This document shows positions 50,201-62,930 of a DNA stretch of 64,000 nucleotides, in pieces. A model generated the notes under the pieces. The model saw only the letters and a list, made by a program, of their open reading frames with translations. It was not told the origin of the DNA and searched no databases. The stretch is taken from positions 186,001 through 250,000 of the forward strand of contig LLEY01000066.1 of the NCBI GenBank assembly GCA_001414485.1, given 5' to 3'. The DNA comes from Calycina herbarum. Its lineage: Eukaryota; Ascomycota; Leotiomycetes; Helotiales; Pezizellaceae. Position numbers and translations under genes: made by a program. How positions within the stretch are numbered: position 1 is the stretch's first letter; each line of letters opens with the position of its first letter.

Positions 50201-52533
50201 AACGCCCTATTATAGTCCGTAGTATTCAGTTCTTTCTTAGCTTTTATAACTTCTACCGGAAGTTTATTCTTAACTACGGACGAGTCGTACGCCTGTTAAC
50301 GGCTCTAACTCGTAAAGACCAGCTGTTTTAGTAGACACCTGCTTATTAGGACGCCTTCTCTAAGCTAAAGACCCGGCTTATTAATATACCTCTTCTTATA
50401 TACTTTAATCTATAATATGAGTCTATAGTTAAGACTGATTCCTCTGACAGCGTCCTTAGTAGTATACTCCTTTAGTTATAGCTAAGTTAAGAGTAGCACT
50501 CTATAGCTTACTTCTCTAAGATAATAATACCTACTAAGATTAACTACCCGATTTACGACAAAGAGATACTAGCTATTATACGTTCTCTAGAAGCCTAGAG
50601 ACCTAAGCTTAAAGGGTCTCTATACCAGGTACAGGTCGTTTTAGACTATAAAGCTCTTAAGTACTTTATAATAACTAAAGCCTTATCTAGCCGACAAGCC
50701 TACTAGGCTGAAACCCTCTCTCGATTTAACTTCCTACTTACTTATAAGCCTAGTAGCCAGAATCGAGCGGATTCTCTTACTCGCCGGGACTAAGAAGTAG
50801 ATAGTTAAATAGTAATAAAGATATCTACTCGTATACAAGTCCTCTTATAGCCTAAGAATCTCGACTCGCGGATTATTACAGACCTAGACTTAGACCTTTC
50901 TATAGATATTACACCTGTTAGAGTAGCTGACAGACTATACGACTTAATTAACGATATCCTATAAGCTAATCGTATAAGTACGAGCCTTAACGCTCTCCGC
51001 TAGTACGCTATAGATAAACGCCCTAGCTAGACAACCTATAACAGCCTCCTACTATACTAAGAACGGCTTATCCTGCCCGAGGACGACGATCTCAAAGTAC
51101 GCTTACTAAGCAAGGTTTATAATCAAGTCTTAGTAGCCTACCCTAGATAATCTAAGACTCTAAAGCTAGTTATAGACCGCTACTACTAGCCGTACCTTCG
51201 TTTAGATATATAACGATTCGTCTATAACTACTAGACCTGCTGTCGCTCTTACGTACCGCGAGACCGCCTCCCTAGACTCCTCAACCCCTTACCTATCCTA
51301 GATCGCCTATAGTAATATATATTAGTTGATTTTAAGGAATTCTCTCTTAATAAGTCTAGGATAGATATAATTATTATCTTTATCTACTAGCTAAGTAAGA
51401 GATCTATCTCTATCTCTTATCTAAAGACTATAGACGTAAAAAAGACTACGCAGATCTACCTCGACCGTATATAGCGCTATTATAGACCGTTAGATACTAT
51501 TATCTCTAACCGCGGTCTATAATTCATCTTAGAGTTCTAGTAAGAGTTTAACCGGATTCTAGAGACTAAGATTAAGCTATCTACAGCCGTATATATATAA
51601 ACCGACAGTTAAACTAAGAATATAAACCAGTAGATTAACTAACGCCTTTACCTGTTTATAAACTACTATTAGGATAACTAGTCTAAACTAATACCGATTA
51701 TAGACTACGCTTAAGCTACACTTCTCTAGGACTCGACGACTCTTCCGTCTATATAAATTAAGCTTAGTTACGTGTCACGTACCAGCTTTGATTAGGTCCG
51801 CTAGAGCTCGGAAGAGCTAATAAGCGTCTATAAACAGCTTTTACGAGATAAAGCAGTTGTATACGTAACCCGTATACACAGCGCCTAGAAAACCGCTTAT
51901 AAGGGAATCGAGGCTTCTTAGGAACGCTAGCGTAAGTAAGCAAACAAGCACCGGCGACTAGTAGACTTTACTATAGGCGACAAGGTCTACGTATCGACAA
52001 AGACGTAGAATATAGACCGCCTAAGCCGTAAGCTCGACCAGTAGATAGCTAGTCCGTATACAGTCCTAGAAAAGGTTAGAAACGCTTTCTAGGTTAACCT
52101 GCCTCCGATAATTAAAATATAGCCTATAATCTCTATAGACAAGCTTCGTAAAGCTCTTAATAATCCGCTACCAGGCCAGCTATAGGAACCAGGACTACCT
52201 ATTATAGTTAATAGATATAACGAATAAGATATAGACTAAGTACTAGCCTCTAGAGGCTATTATAGAAAATTATAATACCAGGTTCAATAGATATAAAGCA
52301 AGCCAGACCCGGCCTAGTACCTAGCTTCTAACTTTATAGGCTGCCTATATAAGCTTTAAGAGTTTTATACTCTAAATCCTTCTCTTCTAGGGCCTCCTAA
52401 GTACTTAGTAGAATAGTTATAGAGCTAGGAAGATAGTATAAACGAGCCGGAATATTATAAGAACGAGGATAAATTACCTATAGAGTAGTAGGTTCAGAGC
52501 TCGCAGGCGAGCTCTACTTAAAGAGGGGGGTAA

Positions 52534-52862
52534 TATTATAGACCTGGCCACCGCTAAGCACGTAACTCGCGTACGGCTACTCGCCGGCGTCCGCAAAGCC
52601 TGCTATTCCTAGCCTAGCCTAGAACCATTCCTACCTAGGCTAGGAACCATTTCTATAAACAGATCGACATTTCTATAACTTATCGATTCCTTAGCTATCT
52701 CTATATTATAAGACCTCTAGAAGTCTCCTCTTTCCTTCTCTTCTCTTCTATAGCTTTAGATCTTTAATTAAACTACCTCTTACTTCTCTGATTATCTGCT
52801 ACATCTGTATATACTATAGGTAAGGATAACTACCAGAGGGCTAGTAGATTAGGTTTGTTATA
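52534..52862 (+). repeat. 3' LTR of element C (329 bp)
   Basis: Begins TATTATAGACCTGG and ends TTGTTATA. An extra 22 bp near 52610-52640 duplicates the CCTAG...AACCATT segment. Otherwise it differs from the left LTR mainly by transitions. Confidence 0.92.
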
Positions 52863-53602
52863 TTAGAAGCTAAAAAGTAATCTTAACTATTACCTAGTAT
52901 AACTTTAGAAGTTCTACTAACAAAACCTAGGTTTACTTATATCTCGTAGTTAGAAGGAAAAGCTTTAAGAAAAGCTAGGTTAAAATTTAGCTTAGATTAG
53001 AAACCGACAAAGATAGGCGAGGCTACTAGATATATAATCTCCGCCTCCCGCTGTTTTTCTACTACCTTCTATTACTCTTTCTCTTCTTTTTCCCTCTTCT
53101 TAGCTTTATTAAGCTCTTATAGGTTTATAAGACTACGATAGAGTATCTCTTACTCCTGCTTAGTAAGGAAGCGTTACTACTACTATAATCGAAGGATTTT
53201 CTATATAGCCTTAGAACTTTTTTATATAGCTTCTTCTTAGATCTTAAAAGCTATCTCCTCCTCTTACTATAACCGCCGCTACTAAGTATTAATAGATTTC
53301 TATTTAAAAAGTAAGAGTATTTAGTTTTGTTTTTCAACGTTATAAGGCTTGTCTTTTCTAGTATACTTAGAGTACTTAAGACTACTAGTAACACCGACGT
53401 ATCGACAACCGGTCTTTGCTTAAGTATATCGGGTATAGGGAATTATTTCGTCTTCTAATCGTTTAATTCGAAGAGTATTTAAGATTCTATATTATTTAAG
53501 TCTATTTTTATAAATAAGTGTTAATAATATAATAGAAAGGAGAGAAGCCTACTAGCTTCCTAACGATATTTCTTAGCTTATACTTAAGTATAAGAACACG
53601 CT

Positions 53603-54065
53603 TATAACGAAACTCAAACGAACTAAACAAAGATAACTAAGTCTCGAAGGTTAGTATATAAGTAAGAAGTATAGATACGCTGGGTTGTTTACTTAGAAGT
53701 GAACTTGTTACTTATATTAAAGATGTTAAATAAGATAATAAGATTAATAACTAAAGTTAAGTACGAAGCTCTTATCTAATAGTAGACGTGCTAGTCTTAT
53801 ATAGAACCTTCGTTCCTAAGCACGTCGCTTATATTACTTACGTTGCTTACGTTGCTCGCGATTAAGGTGATTAGAGCGATATAGGCGATTATGTTATATA
53901 ACTCTATATAACTTCTAATATTACTATAATAGTAAGATATTAAAATCCCTAATATCTCTTATATTACTAATTTCCTTCTATATTACTTTTCTTTCCTAGA
54001 TATTATATCTTATTTTATTAGAACGTTGTCTAGACTACTTACTATATATACTATAATTCGTAACA
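53603..54065 (-). repeat. 3' LTR of chromovirus A5 (463 bp)
   Basis: Reverse-oriented; begins TATAACGAAACT and ends ATTCGTAACA. Unit array at about 53820-53885. Confidence 0.92.
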
Positions 54066-57000
54066 CTATCCCCTTCTTAGACTAGCGTATCCTTATACTT
54101 AAGTATAGCTTAAGAAATATTATTAAGAGGCTAGTAGCCTCCTTAGTTTCTATTATATTATTAATACCTTTTTTAAAAGATAAGCTTAAATAATATAAGA
54201 CTCTTAACACTCTTTGAATCGAACGTTTAGGATGTGAAATAATTCCTTATACTCGTTATATAAATACGAAAACTAGTTATCAATGTATTAGCGTTCCTAG
54301 TAGTTCTAAGTACTCTAAGTATACTAGGAAGGGTAAATCTTATAATGTTAAGTAGTAAAATCGAATACTCTTAATTTTCGAGTAGGAATCTATTGATGCC
54401 TAGAAGCAGAGGTTATAGTAGGAGGAAGAGACAGCCTATAAGATTTAGGAAGAAGCTATGTAGAAGATCCTTCGCCTACGAAAGTAATAACGCTTCTTTA
54501 TAGAGCAGGAGTAAGAGATACTCTGTCGTAGTCTTATTAACTTATAAGAACTTGATAAAGCTGATAAGAAAGAAAAAACAGAGAAGGAGAAAGAAGAGAG
54601 GGAATTAGAGGTTACTCGGCTAGCTGCCTCTTCCTCTCTTAACGACCCCGCTTTTATTACTAAGCTAACCCTTGATTCGGCTTTTCTTAAGACTTTCTCT
54701 TTTAACTACGAAATGTAGGTAACTCTAGGTTTTAGTAGTAGAACTTCTAAAGTTCCTTCTAATAATAGTTAAGGTTACTTTTTAGCTTTTAAGTATTCTT
54801 TAAGTATAGATAATCTAACTATTTAATTAAATACTTAATCTTATTTCTAATAATCTTATAGTTAAGAATCCTTTTAACTTTATATTTAATGTTTAGATTA
54901 ACTAGTTGAATTTCTATAAATAGGGCTAGTAGTGCTCCTAGTAGTACTAGTTTAAGTAAGGATATATAGAATACTAGGTAGATGTTTATTATCTTTAGTA
55001 GTACTAATTCGTAATTTAAAGGTCTTTTAACTTATTTAATTTTAAATAGTTTAAGTTTTTTATAATCTAGTTTATTACTTAGTCTTTTTATATTAATATT
55101 TTTCTATACTAAGTAGACTTTATCCCTCTCTTTTAGCGTTAGCTCCTAACTACGTCGTTTATTATAGTAGTATATGTTTCTTTCTATTATAAATTATAGG
55201 TCCTCTATAAGTTCTTTATATAAACTCTTAATTTTTAAGATATAAATATAAGTAAGTTAGTTATTAATAGTTGTAGATAGTAGTTCTTAATATACTGTTA
55301 ATTTATATCTAAAATTAGTATAGAATAGTATAATAAGTGTTATTTCTATTACTAAACTATTATAGGTAAACTATATTAAAGGTAGTAGTTCTACCTAGTT
55401 ATCTTACTAGTAGTTTATATAATAATAAAGGTATATTTTAACTATTTAATTTATTTATTTATTTCCTTTATTTATTTAAGAGTAGAAAGCTATAAAGAGC
55501 TTTCTTTTTATATTTAATTGTTTTATAAGAGTAATCTAAAATTTTAAAGTAAAGAGCTTATCTCTATTTAAGAGTATTTCTTCTAGTAGTCTATATCTTA
55601 AGACTACTTCTTTAAGAAATATAAATACTAGTTCCTTAGCTATACTTAACTCTGTATATACTATAAGAATTATATACTTCGTAAGTTATTCTATAATAAC
55701 TAGGATTATATTATATTTAACTCCTATTATTAGATCTTTAGATTTTAATAATTTAATAATAAAATCTATAGATATTAATTTCTAAGGTATCTATAGTATT
55801 AGAGTAGTATTTATCTATCTATAAGGAGTATAGTAGGAAGCCTTATTCCTAGTATAGGTATTATATTCTACTATTACTTCCTTAACTATCGTAGATAACT
55901 AATTAATATAGTAGTATTATCTTATTCTTTAAAGGGTTTTACGAATTCCTTAGTATTTATAAGCAGGCGTAGTATAATATTCTTATATAAATTCCTTTAT
56001 ATACGAGCTAGGGACTTATAACTTTCCTTTTATATACTAGTTATATCCTTTATATATATCTTAAATCTTATCTATCTAAATGTTATTTATTACTACTATC
56101 TTATATATAGTAGGTACTAAGTCTTTATTCTTAAGAGTTTTTAAGATTACTATCTTCTTATACTCCTTATTTTCCTTATATCTAGGTTTCTAGCTAAGAG
56201 TATTAGCTTAAGTATTTAATATTCCTTTTATATATTAAATAATAATATTAAATCCTCTTAGTATTTCTAACTATTTAGCTAATCGTCTTATTATAAGTTC
56301 CTTAGTTATTATAAACGTCTTAAGGTTCTCGTAGTTAGATAAGACTATAACTAGGTATTTTACTAGCTATAAATAAATTCTCTAGTATTTTAAAGCTAAT
56401 ACTATAGTAAGCAGTTCCTTATTAAAGATGTTATAGTTTTATTATACTAGGTTAAATATTTTAGAATAATATATAATAAGTATAGGTTTTCTCTTATTAT
56501 TTAGTTATAGGTAAATCGTACCTACTATTATATCTAAAGCGTCTATTTCGATTATACTAGGTTTATTTATATTAAAATTATATAGAATAGGTTTTTCTAT
56601 AAACTTTGCTTTAATTTTCTAAAAAGTATCCTCTACCTATTTATTCTATATAAACTTAATAGCTTTCTTAACTAGTACTAATATTAGTTTAGTAATCTTT
56701 ATATAGTCTTATATAAATAGATAGCAAAAGTTTATAAATCTAAGAAAGGACTATATATCTTTTATATTCTTTAGTAATTTCTAGTTTAAGATGTCTTAGA
56801 TCTTTACTAGATCTATTTCTATTTTCTCTAAGTTAAATACCTATCTTAGAAAAAGTGTCTAAGTTACTTTAAACTTGTATTTTAAGAGTTTTAACTAAGA
56901 GTTTACTTTTATAAGTTGTTATAAAACTTCTTTAATATATCTCTTATATTCTTCTTCTTTTTCTAAGAAGATTAGGATATTATCTAAGTAATAAATTACT

Positions 57001-60000
57001 ATTACTCTTAGAAGGTCTCCTAAAATGTTATTATTTTATCTCTAACATATAACTAGTACGTTATAGAGTTTAAATAATATAACTATATATTTATATAAGC
57101 TTAATAATAAGGTAAATACTATCTTTTATTCGTCTCTAACTTTTATTTATATAAGTCTATAAGCGTTTTGTTAATCTAGTTTTATAAATCGTACTACCTT
57201 ATCTAACTTGTCTTATAAGTATTAGCTAGGTAGTAGTAGGTAAGCGTTCTTAACTATAGTATAATTTACTTCTTAATAATTAATATATACTCTTTTATCT
57301 AGGTTATCTTTTTTCTTAATAATAAGTATATTTAAGGTAATTAGTAACTTAGATCTTCTAATATATTCCTTCCTAATACCTTCTTTTATATAACTTTCTA
57401 TTCTTTATAAGCTTTTCTAGTTATATAACTAAAGCTTCTACTTTAAGAGATAATAACCCTCTTTTAATTTAATCTTATAATCTTATAAGCAATGTTCTAG
57501 TAAGGCTTATAAGTCTTCTAGGTTTTTAAACAAAGCCTTAAATTCTCTATACTATATAGGTATTTCGTTATTAGCTTTCTTACTAACCTGTGGAAGGCCC
57601 TAGACAAGGTGTTCTAACGCTTTAGAAGAGATAGTACTAACCTCGTTCTAGCTTTAAAGTTATAAATACAAACCTATGTATTTATATTAACTAAAGGTTA
57701 TCGTTCTAGTCTTTTAATCGATTTCTAGATTATATTTCTAAATCTATAGTATACTAAGTATTACTTCCTTACTCTCTATTTTAATAATATTAAATTATAT
57801 ATCTAAATAGTATCCTTTAATATTAATTCTTATTAGAATAGTTTACTAATTAATAATTCTATTTTAATATATAATATCTATTCTATTAACTACTCCTAGT
57901 TAATATAGTCTTATTCCTTTAATTAGAATGTTTAGCTTCTCTTAAGCTATTAGAGAGATAAAGTTACCCGTTGCTCCTAAGTCTATTATAACTCGTAACT
58001 TTTTTTTTTCTCCTATTTCTATAGTTATTACTAACTGTCTTTCTTCTAAAGTAGTATCTAACTTTGTTTTAACATATTAGACTTTAAAAGATCGATTTTC
58101 TTAATTATACTTCTTTCTCTCCTCGTTCTTATACTATAGAAAGAATCTTACTCTTTCCTTATTAGTATATACTACCTTATATACTAATCTATATTCTACG
58201 ATTTCTATAGTTTTAGGAATTTCCCTTATAAATTGTTTTAGTATTTATCTATAGTTATATTAGATCTATTTATAACTAGTTTCTAAAATAGCTTCTATAG
58301 ACTATAGTTCTCCTATATATAGATAATCTAAAGTAGCCTCTAGTATACTTATCTCTAGCTTTATATAATAAACTTTAAATATATAATCTCTTAAATTCTT
58401 TTCTTTAATAGCTTTAATCTAAGACTAAGGAAAGAATACTACTTTATATATTTAATAATATTCTACTATTCTAATAGGCTTTAGTAATATTTCTTTAAAT
58501 TGTTTCTATAATAACTAGTCTAAAGTTAGACTTAGTTTATATTATATCTATTATATTATTATTTCTTAAACTGTTTCTATAAACTATAGTTCTTCTATTA
58601 ATAGATAGTATAATTCTTCTAGTTCTATCTTAGCCTATCTAGTTATATTAAGCTCTCTTCTTTTCTAGAATAGTATACTAAATAGTTATTATAAGTTATA
58701 TTTTCTAAATACTAACCTATTATTTCTAATTAATATAACTATAATATATTACTTAAATTCCTCTAGTATAACATCTTTAGACAGTGTCTTAAGGAAAGAG
58801 GTTTTAATTTATCTTATAAATCTCGTTAGAACTTACTATATCTACGTACTAGTCTTATCTAAAATATTATATATTCTCTATATATCCTCTACTTTAAAGT
58901 AAGTAGGTTTCTTAACTAGTTATCGTTTCTATTCTAGTTCCTTTTCTTTAATAGTTTTCTATCTAGTAATTAGACTAACTAGAGTTATTATTTTAAGGTT
59001 ATTACTTATAATTATATATATTATTAAGATAGTTAGGTTAACTCCTTATATTATATAAGAACTCTAGAAATCCGGTTTTTAATTATTAATATATACTTAT
59101 TAATTTCCTTATTTAAAGGTTTTAAAGAAAACCTAAGTTTCTCTAACTTTAAAGTCTTTATTTTTTATTTCTCTTTCTAAACTAGAAGATAAATCCGATA
59201 TCTCTAAGAAACTAGTCGATAATAGTAATTCGTATTCTACTTAAAGAGGTTACTTAGATTCTATTACTAATTATATATTATAATAATCTTTAAGAAGTAG
59301 ATCCCTATTATTATTAGTGTTTTATATACTACTGATTTCTTTATTATTTTTAATCTAGGTTCTATATCTTTATACTTTAAGCTCTTTATCTATAAGTTTA
59401 ATATAATTAGTTAAAGCTACCTATTATTAAATAGTAGTATTAATTTATTTCTTTCTCTTAGAGTCTTTTATCTTACTATACTCATTTACTCTATAACCTA
59501 GTTAGCTATAATTATAATATAAGTTCTACTTATATCAATAATTTCGCTCTTCTTAAGAAAGTCCTCCTTTCTTTAGAAAGGTTTTCTTCTACGTAGCGTT
59601 TACCTCCTTACTATACTTGTTAGCGTAAGAGTGTTTCTACTTCTCTAACTCTTTACTCTTTTCCCCGTACTTAGGGTTACTCTTCCTAAATTTATATAAG
59701 CAGTTGTCTAGTTAGACGACTTCCTTAATTATACCTATAATAGTTAAGAATTATATATTCTACTTAGCTATTTCCTTATAAATATATACCTTTAATCCTC
59801 TATAAAAGAGTTCTATTAGAGCGATAGTATCCTATTCTAATTTCGTTCTATAATATTAAAACTTATTAGTATAATCTATTACTAATCTAGTCTAATATAA
59901 TTTCAAAAGCTTATATATAACTGTTTAGATTATATCAAAGTCTTTAAAGACTTTTCTAATAGTTACTTTAAATCCTCTCTAAGATTTAAACATAATCTTA

Positions 60001-60438
60001 GTTAATTCTATCTTTCTATCTTTATCCTTATTTTTAAAGAAGTCCTCTAAGTATAACTAAGCCTATTCTAATACTAATCCTCTAAGGTAAGAGATAACAA
60101 AGATAGTTTATAAGTTATAATTACTTTTAAACTTATTAGAATTAAAGTTAAAGTAGATGTCTATTTAGAGAAGGAATAAGTTGAGTTTCTTTTGCTTCCT
60201 ATAATATATATCTAGTATCTTAACTTTAATAGACTTAAGTGCTTCGACCTTATAGAGCTCGGGGGCGTCTAGTATACTAACATTATCGTCGTTCCTAGTT
60301 AACTATATACTAGCAGGTGTTCTTCTAGTTATACTTCTAGATATTCCTACAACGTTAACTTAACTAGTATTCGAGCTAGCTACTACGGCAGAAGTTACTA
60401 GGGCTATAGTAACTGAACTTCTAAGTAGGTGCTTAAAG

Positions 60439-60901
60439 TATAATAAAACTTAAACAAACTAAATAAAGATAACTAAGTCTCAAAAGTTAGTATATAGGTA
60501 AGAAGTATAGATACGCTAGGTTATTTACTTAGAAGTGAACTTATTACTTATATTAAAGATATTAAATAAGATAATAAGATTAATAACTAAAGTTAAGTAC
60601 AAAGCTCCTATCTAATAGTAGACGTGCTAGTCTTATATAGAACCTTCGTTCCTAAGCACGTCGCTTATATCGCTCGCGTCGCTCGCGTCGCTCGCGATTA
60701 AGGCGATCAGAGCAATATAGGCGATCACGTTACGTAACCCTACGTAACTTCTAATATTACTATAATAGTAAGATCCTAAAATCCCTAATATCCCTTATAT
60801 TACTAATTTCCTCCTATGTTACTTTCCTTTTCTAGATATTATACCTTATTCTATTAGAACGCCGTCTAGACTACTTACTACGTATACCGTGATTCGTAAC
60901 A
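60439..60901 (-). repeat. 5' LTR of chromovirus A5 (463 bp)
   Basis: Reverse-oriented; begins TATAATAAAACT and ends GATTCGTAACA. The array at 60660-60725 shows four adjacent GCTCGCGTC-like units, the least mutated version of the array in this orientation. Confidence 0.92.
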
Positions 60902-60924
60902 ACGCTAGGCTAAGAAGAGGATAG

Positions 60925-61395
60925 TATTATAAATTATAGAAAGTAGTAAGTAGTCTAGACAGCGCTCTAATAAGATAAGACACGATATCTAGGAAAGGAA
61001 GGTAATATAGAAGGAAATTAATAATATAAAAGGTATTTAAGGGTTTTAGAATCTCACTGTTGTAGGACTGTTGGAAGTCACGTGTGGTCACGTGACGTGA
61101 TCGCTCTAATCGCCCTGATCGCTCTGATCGCTCTGATCGCGAGCGATATAGGCGATATAAGCGATGTAGGCGATGTACTTAGGAACGAAGGTTCTATATA
61201 AGACTAGTATATCTACTATTAGATAGGAGCTTCGTACTTAACTTTAGTTATTAATCTTATTATCTTATTTAATATCTTTAATATAAGTAACGAGTTTACT
61301 TCTAAGTAAACAACCTGGTATATCTGTACTTCTTACTTATATACTAACCTTCGAGACTTAGTTATCTTTGTTTAGTTCGTTTAAGTTTCGTTATA
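60925..61395 (+). repeat. 3' LTR of chromovirus A4 (471 bp)
   Basis: Starts TATTATAAATTATAG and ends CGTTATA. Differences from the 5' LTR at 39694-40155 are nearly all transitions. The array at 61096-61175 has the 9-bp unit CGCTCTGAT repeated, giving a slightly longer LTR. Confidence 0.92.
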
Positions 61396-61950
61396 GCTAG
61401 ATACCCTGCCTAGTATCTATAATGTCTTTAATATAGACTTATTAAGGCTAGTAGCTATAGACCCGCTGCCTAGTTAAATTATAGACGATAATTAACTACC
61501 TATAATATTAGTAGACGATACTATAGAATAGTAAGTTAAAAGAATACTAGGTTAATAGTAAAAGAAGCTCTTAGAGAAAGGCTCTTATACTTAACTCGAG
61601 TATAAGATAAAATAGACAGAATATACAAATCTAATATAGGAACCTACTACTAAGTTAGAGGACATAGCAGCTCTAGATATCTACCTTTAAGAGCAGGGAG
61701 AGAGGTAATATCAAGGGTTATACCTGTAGAGTAAGTCTTAGAGTACTCTAGCGACGCATTCACGTGACCTCGCTTAGCAACGTATAGACGTGACAGAACC
61801 TTCGAGAGTACTCTTAGCAGAACCCTCTAGAATAAGTTAACTAAGTATATAAGTTAGTAAGAACTCTAGCTTAGAAAGGATAATCGAATCTTCTTATATA
61901 TAGACAGCCTCTGTAGTTTAATCTATTAGTACTTGTTATAAGCCCTGATA
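61396..61950 (+). mobile_element. Element B, outer copy, 3' end and LTR
   Basis: Continues the B integrase/chromodomain region that stopped at 39693, after the duplicated GCTAG, and ends with a 242-bp LTR (61709-61950). The next bases, CTACT (61951-61955), repeat the five bases before the B LTR at 26207, so this LTR is the right end of the B insertion in pogo X. Confidence 0.9.
61709..61950 (+). repeat. 3' LTR of the outer element B (242 bp)
   Basis: Same length as the other two B LTRs. Starts TATCAAGGG and ends CTGATA (from a CA end). Confidence 0.92.
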
Positions 61951-61971
61951 CTACTTAGTAATAAACCACGT
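61951..61971 (-). mobile_element. pogo X, right terminal 16 bp plus target duplication CTACT
   Basis: CTACT (61951-61955) followed by TAGTAATAAACCACGT, the outer end of the pogo terminal inverted repeat, and then TA (61972-61973). It completes the element whose other 1,844 bp end at 26206. Confidence 0.85.
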
Positions 61972-61973
61972 TA

Positions 61974-62930
61974 CTTAAAAGTTTTTTATAATATTAAGAT
62001 ATCTAGATCTGGATTTCTAAAGAGATAGAGGTTCTAACTATACTAGAATCTAGTTAGAGATTCTTAAAATAATATATTTATTAAGTCTAAAGTAATTAGT
62101 AAAGTAATATTAAAAGTATAATCTTCTAGTAGCGTGTTTAGATATATATATCTTATTATCTTATATAATTTACTAATATATAATAAATAGTTAGATATTC
62201 TAAAGTTTATATATATTACTTCTTATAATACTATCTTATTTATTAATAAGTAATATATTACTTAGCTTTCTCTTATATTATAGTACTATTATATAGAACC
62301 TATTATATCGTCTCTTTAGCTTTTATATCTTTACTCTCTAGTTATTATTTATAAAAGTAGTTAAGCTTATACTATATTTTATACTTTACTCTATAGATAT
62401 CTATTTTATTTCTATAATAATCTTATTCAAGTACTTTTATAGTTCTATTAAGTTCTAGGCCTTTCTAATTCTCTATATAGTAAGTCTCTAGAACACTGCT
62501 CTCTTTGATATTCTACTAGTATAAGTAATAAGTAGAGTAGAGTAGAGTAGTATAGGCTGAATCGGGCCGGGCCGGGCCTGGGCTCGGGGTAGTATTAGAG
62601 TAGCGTTCTAGAATTGCTTAGAAGCTTAAGCGAGATCTTCTTTCCACTCTGTCTACTACGTAACTTCTTTAATAATAGTCTTAATAGATTAGCTATTAAT
62701 TATATAATTATAAAAAGAAGTTTTTATTATATATAACTACTAATATTACTAATAATAAGCTTTATAAGCCTTATAAACGTAAATATTTAAATATTACTAA
62801 GACTACTTAAGACTACTTAAGAGTACTACTCGAGTAGTAGTGAGTAGTTGAGTAGTTTATGTTCACACTATATTCTACTAACTATTCTAGACTACTTAGA
62901 GTAGCAGCCAAATAGGAGTAGTTAATATAC
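61974..62930. other. AT-rich region with low-complexity repeats, no gene
   Basis: No coding signal. Composition to about 62500 is like RIP-mutated transposon DNA but I cannot assign a family. 62532-62550 is an AGAGT tandem repeat, 62563-62590 is a GC-rich tract, and 62801-62840 holds GACTACTTAA twice and the palindrome ACTACTCGAGTAGT. Composition becomes normal near 62930. Confidence 0.6.
62563..62590. repeat. GC-rich tract (GGGCC repeats) in AT-rich DNA
   Basis: About 28 bp of almost pure G and C with three GGGCC units (CGGGCCGGGCCGGGCC), directly after an AGAGT repeat. The flanks are over two-thirds A and T by eye. Confidence 0.8.

Larger units (their letters stand above)
46966..52862 (+). 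mobile_element. Ty3/Gypsy retrotransposon C (5,897 bp), mildly mutated
   Basis: LTRs 46966-47272 and 52534-52862 with duplication TTAGA on both sides (46961-46965 and 52863-52867). Much higher GC than the A and B families. Legible in order: gag (from about 47490), a CCHC knuckle with one Cys lost (48337-48390, CFKYKRTRHYARECPKN), protease with NTR in place of DTG (about 48610), RT with YFNN at 49990-50001, RNase H (about 50400-50780, ending SLTRRDQE), integrase (about 51180-52050, ISNRGPQFI) and a C-terminal chromodomain-like region (about 52210-52400). A purine tract with a G6 run lies at 52519-52530. Stops at Gln and Trp positions remain, so it is inactive. Confidence 0.9.
53603..60901 (-). 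mobile_element. Chromovirus A5, full length (7,299 bp), minus strand
   Basis: LTRs 53603-54065 (3') and 60439-60901 (5'), both 463 bp, with duplication ACGCT at 53598-53602 and 60902-60906 in the host A4. On the minus strand: gag about 58600-60430, RT with YLDN antisense at 56979-56990, RNase H and integrase about 55300-56600, chromodomain about 54770-54900. This is the most complete chromovirus here and a good reference for the others. It is densely RIP-mutated, with stops in all frames. The LTRs are still collinear over their full length. Confidence 0.92.
39694..61395 (+). mobile_element. Chromovirus A4 (about 7.1 kb without insertions), plus strand
   Basis: LTRs 39694-40155 and 60925-61395, with 5-bp duplication GCTAG at 39689-39693 and 61396-61400. 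gag reads from about 40160 (legible LDASKPYKVEVLKSIKVKILD) to a CCHC-type knuckle at about 41072-41118, whose Cys codons are now Tyr. RT has YLDN at 43376-43387 where YLDD is expected. RNase H and integrase follow at 45170-46700, then a chromodomain (about 46865-46960). Three later insertions split it: Tc1/mariner 43799-45161, Gypsy C 46966-52862 and chromovirus A5 53603-60901. Subtracting them leaves about 7.1 kb, close to the 7.3 kb of A5. Stops throughout. Confidence 0.9.

Noticed and set aside
19871..61971. Use of a different genetic code (TAG or TAA as Gln or Trp)
   Set aside because: Stops replace Gln and Trp only inside AT-shifted transposons and are accompanied by Cys-to-Tyr, Asp-to-Asn and Gly-to-Arg/Ser changes. 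The AsaB-like gene reads normally. RIP explains all of this.
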